Shown: positions 37,040-46,137, counted from the first letter of the stretch. The stretch: 64,000 bases of DNA from JAWLBY01 sp041687455 (GCA_041687455.1 JAWLBY010000018.1:1-64000), one strand, 5' to 3'. Translations and numbers: made by a program. Notes: generated by a model not told the origin, from the sequence alone.

Positions 37040-38080
37040 ATGCCCCCACTGATTCTCCTGCTATTGCTGCTGCCGGGCGCGCTGTCTGCCGCCGATCGCG
37101 ACTGCGGCCGCCTGCTGGTCAGCGGATACCGGTCGACCGTGCATGTCTACGACGGCTGCAGCGGCCGGCCGCTCGGCGAGCTGGCCCCGCGTGCCGAGCT
37201 GACCGGCGCCCAGGCGCTGCGTCTGCATGACGGTCTGATCTACGCGATCGCCGAGAACCGCGGCGAGGTCCGGCGCTATCGGGCCGACACGCTGGCGTTC
37301 GTTGACGTGTTCGTGACGCTGCCTGCGAGCGAGGGCATCACCGGGCTCGACTTCGGTCCGGACGGCACGCTGTATGTCGGCGCTTACGGCACTCACTCGG
37401 TGCAGCGTTTCGACGGTCGCACCGGAGCCCCCCTCGGGCTGGCCTTCGCGGCTGGCGCCGGCGGGCTGGCGGGGCCGGACAACGGCCTCGCGTTCGGCCC
37501 CGACGGCAAGCTGTACGTGCCCGGTTACGACAGCGACAGCGTCGTCCGCTGGGATCCGGCCAGCGATCGGGTCGAGCAGTTCGTCGCACCGCGCAGCGGT
37601 CGCCTGCGCAGCGCGCGAGGCCTGCTGTTCGAAGCCGGCGGGTCCGTGCTGGTCAGCAGCGAACGTTCCGACGCGCTGCTGCGCTTTGCCGCCGACGGCA
37701 GCTTCGAGCGCGAGTTCGCACGGCTGCCGGCCGGCTTCAATCCGACCGGAGTGGGCCATGGCGCCGACGGCAGCCTGCTGGTCACCGGCAGCGGCGACCG
37801 GGTGCTGCGGCTTGATCCGGTCAGCGGCGCAGTGCTTGGCGAGCTGGTCGGGTCCGACAACGGCGGACTGAGCGGAGCCACTTACCTGCTGTACCTGCCG
37901 CCTCGGCCGGAGCCGCCCGAGCCGCCGCTGAGTCAGCCGCGCGGGGCGGCGGCGATTCGCCAGGCGGTCGGCACGGTCGCCAGCAGCAGCGCCGCGACCG
38001 CGGCCAGCGCCGCAGTCGGACCGCCGAGCCAGGCGGCAGCCGCCGCCAATACCGGCCCGGACGCCCGCAGCAGGCCCTGA
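37040..38080 (+). CDS. secreted beta-propeller (NHL/SMP-30-like) protein
   Basis: The 346-residue protein has a signal peptide (LLLLLLPGALSAADRD) and repeated blades with the pattern GLDFGPDGTLYVGAY / GLAFGPDGKLYVPGYDSDSV / GVGHGADGSLLVTGSGD. The fold is clear, the ligand or enzyme activity is not. The last 49 codons, after the propeller, overlap the convergent MFS gene (37933-38080) and encode an Ala-rich tail, so the functional part probably ends near residue 300. Confidence 0.82.
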   Translation: MPPLILLLLLLPGALSAADRDCGRLLVSGYRSTVHVYDGCSGRPLGELAPRAELTGAQALRLHDGLIYAIAENRGEVRRYRADTLAFVDVFVTLPASEGITGLDFGPDGTLYVGAYGTHSVQRFDGRTGAPLGLAFAAGAGGLAGPDNGLAFGPDGKLYVPGYDSDSVVRWDPASDRVEQFVAPRSGRLRSARGLLFEAGGSVLVSSERSDALLRFAADGSFEREFARLPAGFNPTGVGHGADGSLLVTGSGDRVLRLDPVSGAVLGELVGSDNGGLSGATYLLYLPPRPEPPEPPLSQPRGAAAIRQAVGTVASSSAATAASAAVGPPSQAAAAANTGPDARSRP

Positions 38081-39102
38081 ACGCGGGCGATCTCGCCATT
38101 CCAGCGGCCGGCCTCGGCGCGGCCGTACAGCGCATCGACCAGCCACGGCCGGACCAGCGTCTGCAGGCCGGCGCCCAGTCCGAACAGCGCAACGCCGAGC
38201 GCGGTGCCGGTCGCCGACGGCGTCACCACGACGCCGATCAGTCCCGCCGCCTGCAGCGCGACTGGCGCAACCTGCAGCGCCGATCCCAGCCGCGGCAACT
38301 CGCGCCGCAGCAGCCAGATCCGGCCCGGAAGCTGGGCGATGCCGAACATGCCGAGGGCGACAGCGGCGATTGCGGCGGATTCGCCGCGCTCGACCAGCAG
38401 CGGGATCAGCAGCGTCGTCAGTGCCATCGCGGCGAACGTGCCGGTACCGAAGATCAGCGCCAGCCGGCCGAGCTGGGGCGGCCAGCGGGCGGCGGCCACC
38501 GCGGTCGCCGGGCGAGCGACCGGCGGACGCGACGCGAGCACCGGCAGCACGCCGCGTTCCAGCATCACGGCGGTCGCGACGACCGCCGCCGCGCACGCGC
38601 CTACCGCACTGCGCCAGCCGGCATGCTCGACGGCCAGCGCCAGCAGCGGCAGGCTGGCGCTGCTGGCGAGGCCGCCGAGCACGGTGACCGCAGCCAGTGC
38701 GCGGACCCGGGTCGCGGCATCGTCGAACGACCTCGCGACCAGCACGAACGCCGGTTCGTACAGCAGCGTCGCCATCGCCAGCCCGATCAGCAGCCAGCCG
38801 GCATAGAGGCCGAACGGTTCGGTCGCGATGCCGACCAGCGCCAGGCCGCCGAGTGCGCAGCCGATACCGCCGCGGACCAGCAGCGCGGCGTGGCCGGCGT
38901 CGGCCCAGCGGCCGACCGCCGGGGCGACGCCGGCCGTCGCCAGCAGTGCCAGCGAGAACGCGCCGGCCACCGCGGTGCGCGACATCCCGAGTTCGCGCTC
39001 GATCGGCAGCAGCAGCACCGCAAAGCTGTAGTACAGCACGCCCCACAGCAGGCATTGGCTGGCGCCGAGCAGCCAGACCGCGCGGCGTTGTCGCGCACCC
39101 AC
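37933..39102 (-). CDS. MFS transporter of the MarR-ArsN-ArsO operon
   Basis: The 389-residue inner-membrane protein has about 12 membrane segments and MFS features such as GRWADAGHAALLVRGG between segments 2 and 3. It is the last gene of the operon, 3 bp after the arsO-like gene, so it is likely an efflux pump for the toxic compound handled by ArsN and ArsO. It is not recognisable as ArsB, Acr3, ArsP or ArsJ. Its last 148 bp overlap the convergent beta-propeller gene. Confidence 0.88.
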   Translation of the reverse strand: MGARQRRAVWLLGASQCLLWGVLYYSFAVLLLPIERELGMSRTAVAGAFSLALLATAGVAPAVGRWADAGHAALLVRGGIGCALGGLALVGIATEPFGLYAGWLLIGLAMATLLYEPAFVLVARSFDDAATRVRALAAVTVLGGLASSASLPLLALAVEHAGWRSAVGACAAAVVATAVMLERGVLPVLASRPPVARPATAVAAARWPPQLGRLALIFGTGTFAAMALTTLLIPLLVERGESAAIAAVALGMFGIAQLPGRIWLLRRELPRLGSALQVAPVALQAAGLIGVVVTPSATGTALGVALFGLGAGLQTLVRPWLVDALYGRAEAGRWNGEIARVQGLLRASGPVLAAAAAWLGGPTAALAAVAALLLATVPTAWRIAAAPRG

Positions 39103-39105
39103 CGT

Positions 39106-40539
39106 TCAGCCGCAGCAGGTGGCGGTCGGCCGGGCGGTTGGCGCCGGGGCGCTGCCGCAACGCGAACCGGCATCGCTGCTGCAGGCCGCTGGCGCCGCCG
39201 GCGGGGCAGGGCAGCATCCGGCCAGCGCGGTCGGCGCGGCGTTTGTCGCCGCCAGCGGCTGCTCGGCCGTGCAACACGCTGCCGCCGGTTGCCCGTCGTC
39301 GAACTGCGTGATGCAGACGCCGGTCTCCGGCAGGGTGAGTTCGACCCGTCGCGCGGCGTCCCAGTCGCCGGCCAGCGCCGCGACGACCGAGCGCACCTGC
39401 TCGTAGCCGGTCAGCAGCAGGAAGGTCGGTGCGCGGCCGTAGCTCTTCATGCCGACGATGTAGACGCCGGCGTCCGGGTGGGCGAGTTCGACCGCGCCGT
39501 GCGGACGGACGCTGCCGCAACTGTGCAGGTTGGGATCGATCAGCGGCGCCAGTGCAACCGGCGCCTCGGTGCCGGCGTCGAGCGCGATCCGCAGTTCCGA
39601 CAGCAGCGACGTATCCGGCCGGAACCCGGTGGTCGCGACGACTTCGTCGACCGGCGCCAGCGTGCGGCCATCGCCGTGCGCGACGATGCCATCGGCGGTC
39701 GGTTCGAGGCGTTCGAGGTGGAAGCCGGTCGCGACCTGCAGCGCGCCGCGCTCGACCAGCCGGCCGATCGTGAGACCGAGCCGGCCGCGTTCCTGCAACT
39801 GGTCGTGCTCGCCGCCGCCCAGAACGCGGGCGATCGATTCGCGGCGCAATGCCCACTGGATGGTCGTGCCGGGCGCCTGCTCGGCCAGTTGCGCGAGATC
39901 GTTCAGCACGTTGAAGGCCGAGTGGCCGCTGCCGACCACCAGCACCCGCCGGCCGGCATAGCGCTGGCGCTGATTGCCCAGCACATCCGGCATGCCGTAG
40001 AAGATCCGCGACTGCAGCGCGCGTTCGCCGAGCGCCGGAAGGCCGGAGGCGCCGAGCGGATTGGGCGTGTCGATCGTGCCGGACGCGTCGATGACGCCGC
40101 GCGCCAGCAGTTCGCGCTCGCCATCGGCATCTTCGACCCGGACCACGAACGGCGCATCGTCCCGCCCGGCATTCTTCATCCGGTCGCGACGCAACCGACT
40201 GACCGCGATCACCCGCGTGGCAACGCGCAGGTGTGGCGCGATCTCCGGCAGCGCCGCCAGCGGCAGCAGGTAACGATCGACGACTTCGCCGCCGGTCGGG
40301 AACGCGGCCGGATCCGGAGCGTTCCAGCCGTGCCGCTGCAGCAGCGCGCCGGCTTCGCGGTCGATCGTGAACTCCCATGGCGAGAACATCCGGACGTGCG
40401 CCCATTGCCGCATGCCGGCGCCGACCGAACTGCCGGCTTCGAGTACCAGCGGTGTGAGACCGCGCGCCAGCAGATGGGCCGCGGCGGCGAGGCCGACCGG
40501 GCCGGCGCCGATCACGATGACAGGCAGTGCAGTGTTCAT
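39106..40539 (-). CDS. arsO: ArsO-like FAD-dependent monooxygenase with Cys-rich tail
   Basis: The 477-residue flavoprotein has an FAD-binding GAGPVGLAAA motif near the N-terminus, a second nucleotide-binding GSGHSAFNVLNDL motif (about residue 190), and the family feature RMFSPWEFTID. ArsO-type proteins occur in arsenic operons; their reaction is not settled. The last 65 residues are Ala/Pro-rich with eight cysteines, including three CC pairs, which could bind trivalent arsenic or another thiophilic metal. Start at 40539 follows an AGGAGA ribosome site. Confidence 0.85.
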   Translation of the reverse strand: MNTALPVIVIGAGPVGLAAAAHLLARGLTPLVLEAGSSVGAGMRQWAHVRMFSPWEFTIDREAGALLQRHGWNAPDPAAFPTGGEVVDRYLLPLAALPEIAPHLRVATRVIAVSRLRRDRMKNAGRDDAPFVVRVEDADGERELLARGVIDASGTIDTPNPLGASGLPALGERALQSRIFYGMPDVLGNQRQRYAGRRVLVVGSGHSAFNVLNDLAQLAEQAPGTTIQWALRRESIARVLGGGEHDQLQERGRLGLTIGRLVERGALQVATGFHLERLEPTADGIVAHGDGRTLAPVDEVVATTGFRPDTSLLSELRIALDAGTEAPVALAPLIDPNLHSCGSVRPHGAVELAHPDAGVYIVGMKSYGRAPTFLLLTGYEQVRSVVAALAGDWDAARRVELTLPETGVCITQFDDGQPAAACCTAEQPLAATNAAPTALAGCCPAPPAAPAACSSDAGSRCGSAPAPTARPTATCCG

Positions 40540-40553
40540 TACGCAGGTCTCCT

Positions 40554-41093
40554 TCATGCGTACGGGGTGATGGCGTCCGACGCCGCGGCGCCGGACAGGT
40601 TCTGCTCGATCAGCCGTTCGACGATCACGACGTCGAGCCAGCGGCCATCGAGCTGGCCGTGTTTCTCGTAGACACCGACTTCGCGGAAGCCGACCGAACG
40701 GCACAGCGCACGGCTGGCCTGGTTGAACGGAAAGATGCGCGACACCAGCTTGTGGAAGCCGCGCTCCGCGGCCGCGTCGACCAGCGCCTGCAGCAGCACC
40801 TTGCCGACACCGTGGCCGCGCGCAGCGGCGTCGATGTAGATCGAGAACTCGGCGATGCCGGCGTAGCAGGCCCGCGGCCGATAGGCGCCGAGGCCGGCCC
40901 AGCCGAGCACCTGCCGGTCGCGTACGGCGACCAGCAGCGGATAGCGGGTGCTGTCCGACAGTCGCAGCAGCATGTCCTGCGTCGAGCGCGGTGCGGTTTC
41001 GAACGTCGCCCCGCGTTCGTCGATGCCGCGGTTGTAGATCGCGGCGATCGCGGCGGCGTCGGCATCAGTGGCGGGGCGGATCTCGATGCTCAT
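40554..41093 (-). CDS. arsN1: GNAT acetyltransferase, ArsN1-like
   Basis: The 179-residue enzyme has the GNAT fold with acetyl-CoA loop GHGVGKVLLQ and the ArsN/Pat-type sequence IYNRGIDERGATFET. ArsN1 enzymes N-acetylate arsinothricin (an arsenic antibiotic) and relatives acetylate phosphinothricin, protecting glutamine synthetase. Location between a MarR regulator and an ArsO-like enzyme favours ArsN. Phosphinothricin or methionine-sulfoximine acetyltransferase remains possible. ATG at 41093. Confidence 0.82.
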   Translation of the reverse strand: MSIEIRPATDADAAAIAAIYNRGIDERGATFETAPRSTQDMLLRLSDSTRYPLLVAVRDRQVLGWAGLGAYRPRACYAGIAEFSIYIDAAARGHGVGKVLLQALVDAAAERGFHKLVSRIFPFNQASRALCRSVGFREVGVYEKHGQLDGRWLDVVIVERLIEQNLSGAAASDAITPYA

Positions 41094-41154
41094 GTTGTTA
41101 CCTGCAACCAACTGGGTGAAAGACGCGCCGGTCCGAAGCCGAACCGGCGTGTTG

Positions 41155-41697
41155 TTACCGGCAGCCTCCGCCGGCGGGAGTGCAGACCGGCGCACAGCCG
41201 CTGCCGGTCACGAAGCGTTGCCGGGCGGCCTGGGTCAGCCGCTGCAGCAGCTCGGTGGCACCCGCCCGGATCTCCGGAGCCAGGCCAACGAGCAGGTCCA
41301 TCTGCTGTTCGATCAGCTCGTCGTTGATCCGGTCGAACAGCGCGCGGCCGGACTTCGTCACCGACAGCGACAGTGCCCGTGCATCGTCCGGGTCGGCACG
41401 GCGGGCGACATAACCCTTGCGCACCAGCGCATCGACCACGCGGGTAGTGGTGCTCTTGTCGAGCATCAGCGCATCGGCCAGCGCCTGGCTGCGCAGCGGC
41501 CCACGCTCGACCAGCATCTCCAGCGCGTGACACTGCGTTACCGAGATGTCGTGGCAGCAGATCCGGTCGCGATCCCGAAACTGATACAGCCGGACCAGCG
41601 CCGACACCGCCGCATGCAGTGCTTCGGCGTCACGCCGGAGTGCATCGCGCCCGGGGCTGCCTGCCGTGGACTCTGATTGACGGGAATTGGGTTGCAT
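41155..41697 (-). CDS. MarR-family regulator with clustered cysteines
   Basis: The 180-residue winged-helix protein has the MarR core with the recognition region LADALMLDKSTTTRVVDALVRKGYV and wing DPDDARALSLSVT. Unusual cysteines occur in RICCHDISVTQCH (before the DNA-binding part) and in the last residues (CAPVCTPAGGGC). A regulator that senses a soft metal or arsenical through these thiols is plausible. It is the first gene of the operon; the promoter (41704-41733) places its ATG almost at the transcript start, which suggests a leaderless mRNA. Confidence 0.88.
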   Translation of the reverse strand: MQPNSRQSESTAGSPGRDALRRDAEALHAAVSALVRLYQFRDRDRICCHDISVTQCHALEMLVERGPLRSQALADALMLDKSTTTRVVDALVRKGYVARRADPDDARALSLSVTKSGRALFDRINDELIEQQMDLLVGLAPEIRAGATELLQRLTQAARQRFVTGSGCAPVCTPAGGGCR

Positions 41698-41703
41698 GTG
41701 CCA

Positions 41704-41733
41704 ACTATATTCCCGGGTCGGCCAGGGATGCAA
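41704..41733 (-). promoter_or_regulatory. probable promoter of the marR-arsN-arsO operon
   Basis: Minus-strand TTGCAT (41733-41728), an 18-bp spacer and TATAGT (41709-41704) form a sigma-70-like promoter. The marR ATG is only 7 bp from the -10, at about the expected +1. The partial dyad GTTG-N7-CAAC (41691-41705) overlaps the -10 and the start codon and could be an autorepression site. Confidence 0.5.
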
Positions 41734-41804
41734 GCGGGTGCCAGGCACACCGGTCGGATTGCCAGCGTCGCGCCACTGCGCGAGGCTTGGCCGACCTGCT
41801 ACCG

Positions 41805-42350
41805 ATGCCGACGATGCCGCCGACTCGTCCACCGCTCGTGGTTGCGCTGATCGGTCTGCCCGGTGCCGGCAAGAGCGTGATTGCCGATGCGCTGACGCAG
41901 CGGCTCGGGCTGCACCGGATCTGTCGCGACCGGATTCGCGCCGCGATGTTTCCGCGCTGTGCGTTCACGCCGGCCGAAAAGCAGGCCGCACAGCGCGCGG
42001 TGCTGACCGCGCTCGAGGTCAACTGCGCGCTCGGCCGCGACAGCGTGCTCGACGGCATGACGTTCTCGCGCCGCACCGAGCTGCAGGCGATCGATGCGGT
42101 GCTGGCGCCCTATGCAGTGCGCTGCCTGCCGATCCACGTCGACTGTCCGCCGGAGCTGGCGCGGCAACGAATCATGGCCGCAGCCGGCCATCCTGCGCTG
42201 GACCGGACGCCGGAGCTGGTCGATCAGGTGCTGCGTCGCTTCGAGCCGCCACCGGCCGGCTGCGCGGTCATCGATGCCCGCACATCGCGGGACGAGATGG
42301 TGGATGCGGCGGTCGCGCTCGTCGAACAGCAGCTTCGAGCGGAGCGCTGA
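41805..42350 (+). CDS. P-loop kinase-like ATPase (AAA_33 type)
   Basis: The 181-residue protein has Walker A GLPGAGKS near residue 18 and a zeta-toxin/gluconate-kinase-like layout with HRICRDRIRAAMF and DGMTFSRRTEL. The family phosphorylates small molecules or nucleotides; the substrate is not evident. It is divergent from the marR operon. ATGs at 41805 and 41814 are both possible. Confidence 0.82.
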   Translation: MPTMPPTRPPLVVALIGLPGAGKSVIADALTQRLGLHRICRDRIRAAMFPRCAFTPAEKQAAQRAVLTALEVNCALGRDSVLDGMTFSRRTELQAIDAVLAPYAVRCLPIHVDCPPELARQRIMAAAGHPALDRTPELVDQVLRRFEPPPAGCAVIDARTSRDEMVDAAVALVEQQLRAER

Positions 42351-42381
42351 CGCGCGTCGGTCGATCGGACCACGCGCGAAC

Positions 42382-42834
42382 TCAGCGTTCGGGTCGCTTC
42401 AACCGGACGTACAACTGCTTGCGAACCCGGGCGACCAGTTCGCCGCGGCTATCGATGATGTCGGTTTCGAACCAGCGCAGCACCTTGCCACCTTCGGCAG
42501 CCGCCGCGCGCAGCTCATCCAGTACCTGCTCCTGCAGCACGAACTCGGCAGTCACGTCAGTGCGCCCGGGCGCGACGAACTCGATCTCGCCGGCGCGATC
42601 CCAGACCAGGTAGTCGCGGCCGAGCCGTTCCATCACCAGGATCATCCAGAACGGATCGGCCATCGAGAACAGGCTGCCGCCGAACTGGGTTCGCACGTAG
42701 TTGCGCGTGTACCAGCGCAGTTTCAGGCGGACCCGGGCATAGCTGAAATCGTCGGCCAGCGCGTCGACCGAAATGCCGGCGAACACGAACGGCGGCCAGA
42801 AGCGAAGCATGCGTCGCAGCGTGGCGGCTTTCAT
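42382..42834 (-). CDS. DUF4442/PaaI-like thioesterase-fold protein
   Basis: The 150-residue protein has the hot-dog-fold pattern of the DUF4442 family, with NYVRTQFGGSLFSMADPFWMIL and a strand set with EIEFVAPGRTDVTAEF. Related proteins are acyl-CoA thioesterases, though catalytic residues are not obvious here. It is preceded by the ABC transporter genes on the same strand. Confidence 0.85.
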   Translation of the reverse strand: MKAATLRRMLRFWPPFVFAGISVDALADDFSYARVRLKLRWYTRNYVRTQFGGSLFSMADPFWMILVMERLGRDYLVWDRAGEIEFVAPGRTDVTAEFVLQEQVLDELRAAAAEGGKVLRWFETDIIDSRGELVARVRKQLYVRLKRPER

Positions 42835-42911
42835 CGAATCCTGGTGCGTGCGGATCGGCAGTGCAGTATCGCGCCGGCGGCGCTCCGGCTCCAGCCGGGC
42901 AGGGCGCGCGC

Positions 42912-43661
42912 TCAGCCCGGGCGGCCATCGGCATGCGCCCGCAGCCGTTCGGCCACGGCATGTTCGAGGCCGCCCTGCGGATCGGTGCGGAAGCTCGCCA
43001 ATGCGCCGGCATCCCAGTCGGCGGCGATGCGGCCGTCGAGCAGCAGCACCGCGCGGTCGAGGAAGCGCTCGGCCACTTCCAGTCCATGCGTTGCGAGCAG
43101 TACGGCGACACCCCGGCGCGCACGCTGCTGCAGCTCCTGTTTCAGTGCAAAGGCAGCCAACGGATCGAGGCCGTTCAGTACCTCATCGAGCACCAGCAGC
43201 GACGGTTCGCCGAACAGCGCGATCACGACGGCCAGTTTCTGCCGCGTACCGAGCGAGTAAGTGCCCACCGGGCGGTCGAGCCACGCGCCAAGGCCGAGTG
43301 CGTCGGCAAGCGAATCGCTGGCCTGCAGCGACGCCTGGTCGCGGCGCAGATCGGCGATCAGTCCGATGCACTGGCGTCCGCTCAGGCGCGCCGGAAGCGT
43401 CGACGGATCGATCGCGTAACCGAGTCGTTGGCGCGCGCCGACCGGCTCGCGGTCGATCGCGATCCCGTCGATCAGCAGCCGGCCGCGCTGGAACGGCTGC
43501 AGGCCGGCGATCGCGCGCATCAGGCTGCTCTTGCCGGAGCCGTTCGGCCCGACCAGCCCGACCAGCTCGCCGGCGGCGAGCGACAACGACACGCCCCGCA
43601 TCACCGAGGTCGTGCCGTAGGCGAGATGCAGGTCGTCGATCGTCAACAGGCACGGATTCAT
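42912..43661 (-). CDS. ABC transporter ATP-binding protein
   Basis: The 249-residue ATPase has Walker A VGPNGSGKSS, a changed signature YSLGTRQK in place of LSGGQ, Walker B LLVLDEVLNGLDP and the switch His in LLATHGLE. It forms an exporter with the membrane protein encoded just upstream; ATG and stop overlap by 4 bp. The substrate is unknown. The YSLGxxQK signature is common in exporters of the ABC-2 group. Confidence 0.92.
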   Translation of the reverse strand: MNPCLLTIDDLHLAYGTTSVMRGVSLSLAAGELVGLVGPNGSGKSSLMRAIAGLQPFQRGRLLIDGIAIDREPVGARQRLGYAIDPSTLPARLSGRQCIGLIADLRRDQASLQASDSLADALGLGAWLDRPVGTYSLGTRQKLAVVIALFGEPSLLVLDEVLNGLDPLAAFALKQELQQRARRGVAVLLATHGLEVAERFLDRAVLLLDGRIAADWDAGALASFRTDPQGGLEHAVAERLRAHADGRPG

Positions 43662-44746
43662 CGCAGACTCCTCCGGATCAGCCAGCCGAGTTGCAGCGGC
43701 CAGACCAGCAGCACCAGCGGCGGCAGTGCCTGCAGCGTCGCCAGCAACAGCGTGAGCTGGACCGCGAACAGCAGCGTTCCGCGCAGCGGTCGATGCCGTT
43801 CCGCCGCGACGCAGCCGACCTGCAGCGCCGCGACCGCCAGCAGGCCGAGCGCCGCCGGCAGCCGCAGTGTCGTTGCATCGAGCAGCGGCAGTGCGGTGAC
43901 CAGCAGCGTCGTCGCGACCGCCAGTTGCAGCGCCGGCAGCGCGATCCACGCGCGCAGCAGCCGGCCCGGGCGCAGCGGCTGCGCCGCGAGCCAGCGCTGT
44001 GCGGCCGGCAGCACCGCGAGACTGCGTTGCCAGGCCGCCACGAATCCGGCCAGCAGCATCAGCAGCACTGCGGCCGCGACCGCAGTCGGCAAGGCCAGTC
44101 CGGCCGGCACCAGCAACGCACTCAGGAACAGCAGCGCCAGCCGTTTCGGGGCGAACAGGCTGCCGATCTCGATCAGTTGCCAGCGCCAGACGCGACCGGC
44201 CCCGGACGACAGCCACAGCAGATCACGCCGCGAATCGATGCCGTGCCCGGTCGATCGCGCGGTCAGCGGCAAGCACAGTGCGGCTGCGGCCGCGGCAAGC
44301 GGAATCGCCGCGGCGGCCAGTTGCAGCGACGGTGAAACATCCAGCGCCAGCGCGACGGCGCCACACAGCACAGCCTGCACTGCGGCGCCATGCAACGCAT
44401 GCCGGCGATCGTTGCGGCGCTCGACCACGGTGGTGACCGGCTGGACGGCCAGCCAGCCGCGCCGGCGCCGCTGCGTGGCAATGCGCCGGCGCCGACGCTG
44501 CCAGACGAGCTGGCCGACCAGCAGCGCCGCCAGCGCCGCCGGCCACCATGTCGCCAACCATCGGCGTGCCTGCGGTCCGAGCGACTGCAGCAGGTCCCAG
44601 CCGAGCGGCAACAGCAGCGCCGCCAACCCGAGCAGTGCGATCGCATGCCAGACCGGCTCGGCCGGCGCGGCGCGCCAGTCGTCGCAGCGGTTGCGCCAGG
44701 CGGTCCGCGTTTCGGCATGCCAGGGATCGAACAGGGAAGGCGCCAT
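43658..44746 (-). CDS. ABC transporter membrane component
   Basis: The 362-residue protein has about eight hydrophobic segments rich in Leu, Ala and Val, without a recognisable transport motif. It is coupled by overlap to the ATPase gene, so it is probably the permease. The start at 44746 gives MAPSLFDPW; a few upstream Met codons are less likely. It is divergent from the sigma-factor gene. Confidence 0.78.
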   Translation of the reverse strand: MAPSLFDPWHAETRTAWRNRCDDWRAAPAEPVWHAIALLGLAALLLPLGWDLLQSLGPQARRWLATWWPAALAALLVGQLVWQRRRRRIATQRRRRGWLAVQPVTTVVERRNDRRHALHGAAVQAVLCGAVALALDVSPSLQLAAAAIPLAAAAAALCLPLTARSTGHGIDSRRDLLWLSSGAGRVWRWQLIEIGSLFAPKRLALLFLSALLVPAGLALPTAVAAAVLLMLLAGFVAAWQRSLAVLPAAQRWLAAQPLRPGRLLRAWIALPALQLAVATTLLVTALPLLDATTLRLPAALGLLAVAALQVGCVAAERHRPLRGTLLFAVQLTLLLATLQALPPLVLLVWPLQLGWLIRRSLR

Positions 44747-44877
44747 GACCGGCACGCACCGCAATGATGATCGGCTCCGACCGTGTCGAGCCCGGTTGGT
44801 TCGCAGTGACACCGTCGCGCACTGCCGACCGGCGACCGATAATCGAAAAGTTGCCGTCCGAACCCGGCGAAGTCGCG

Positions 44878-46107
44878 ATGCCCTCGTTCGTCAGCAGTCT
44901 CGATGCGATCTACCGAAGCGAATCGCGTGCCGTGCTGGCGACGCTGATCCGTCTGCTCGGCGATTTCGATCGTGCCGAGGAAGCATTGCATGATGCGTTT
45001 CGCGCCGCGCTCGAGCAGTGGCCGCGCGACGGCATTCCCGAGCACCCGCGCGCCTGGCTGGTGTCGGCCGGACGGTTCAAGTCGATCGATCAGCAGCGCC
45101 GGCAGGTGCGCTTCACCGCGTTCGACAGCGCCCGCCACGATCCCGTGGTCGAGCCGCCGGAGTTCGATGACGTGGGCGCGGTGGTGGACGACCGGCTGCG
45201 TTTGATCTTCACCTGCTGCCATCCGGCGCTCGGCGACGACGCACAGGTCGCGCTGACGCTGCGCGAGGTCTGCGGGCTGACCACCGAGGCGGTCGCGGCC
45301 GCGTTCCTGTTGCCGGCATCGACGCTGGCGCAGCGGATCGTGCGCGCCAAGGCCAAGATCCGCGACGCCGGCATTCCGTACGAAGTGCCGCCGGCCGACG
45401 CACTGCCGGCGCGACTCGATGCGGTGTTGCGGGTGATCTACCTGGTGTTCAACGAGGGCTATGTCGCCAGCGCCGGCGACGAACTGCAGCGGGCCGACCT
45501 GGCTGCCGAGGCGATCCGGCTCGGCCGCCTGCTGCATTCGCTGCTGCCGGAACCGGAGGTGGCCGGATTGCTCGCGTTGATGCTGCTGCACGACTCGCGA
45601 CGCGATGCGCGCAGCACTGCCGAGGGTCACCTCGTGCTGCTCGAGGAGCAGGACCGCAGCCGCTGGCACCGCGCACAGATCGACGAAGGCTGCCGGCTGG
45701 TCGAACGCGCGCTGCGCGGGCGGCCGGCCGGTCGCTATGCGTTGCAGGCGGCGATTGCGGCCGTTCATGCCGAGGCGCCGAGCATGGCCGACACCGACTG
45801 GCCGCAACTGGTCGGGCTGTACGAGGTGTTGTGGCGGATCGATCGCTCGCCGGTGGTCGAGCTGAACCTCGCGGTCGCGATCGCGATGCGCGATGGTGCC
45901 GCGGCCGGGCTGGCGCGGATCGACGCGATCCTCGGCCGCGGCGATCTGCTCGACTACCGGCATGCGCACGCGGCGCGCGCCGATCTGTGCCGACGGCTCG
46001 GTCGCCGTGACGACGCGGTCGAAGCCTATCGCCGTGCGCTGGCGCTGACCGGCCAGCAGGCCGAGCAGCGATTCCTGCGGCGGCGGCTGACCGAACTCGG
46101 AGCCTGA
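44878..46107 (+). CDS. ECF42-type RNA polymerase sigma factor
   Basis: The 409-residue protein has sigma-2 (RLLGDFDRAEEALHDAFRAALEQWP) and sigma-4 (TTEAVAAAFLLPASTLAQRIVRAKAKI) regions in the first 170 residues, then the long TPR-like C-terminal domain typical of ECF42 (FNEGYVASAGDELQRADLAAEAIRLGRLL). ECF42 factors lack a usual anti-sigma gene and control neighbouring YCII/DGPF genes. Those lie directly downstream, and a promoter matching the published ECF42 motif precedes them. Confidence 0.95.
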   Translation: MPSFVSSLDAIYRSESRAVLATLIRLLGDFDRAEEALHDAFRAALEQWPRDGIPEHPRAWLVSAGRFKSIDQQRRQVRFTAFDSARHDPVVEPPEFDDVGAVVDDRLRLIFTCCHPALGDDAQVALTLREVCGLTTEAVAAAFLLPASTLAQRIVRAKAKIRDAGIPYEVPPADALPARLDAVLRVIYLVFNEGYVASAGDELQRADLAAEAIRLGRLLHSLLPEPEVAGLLALMLLHDSRRDARSTAEGHLVLLEEQDRSRWHRAQIDEGCRLVERALRGRPAGRYALQAAIAAVHAEAPSMADTDWPQLVGLYEVLWRIDRSPVVELNLAVAIAMRDGAAAGLARIDAILGRGDLLDYRHAHAARADLCRRLGRRDDAVEAYRRALALTGQQAEQRFLRRRLTELGA

Positions 46108-46137
46108 ACAGAGCGGCAGACGTTGCGGCCCGACGGA

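Noticed and set aside
44784..44789. TGTCGA upstream of the ECF42 gene itself
   Set aside because: No CGAC or CGTC at a 16-18-bp distance; not convincing as a self-controlled ECF42 promoter.
42094..44993. Long plus-strand frames opposite the thioesterase, ABC transporter genes
   Set aside because: Low-complexity Arg/Gln/Ser-rich translations; the minus-strand genes have clear motifs.
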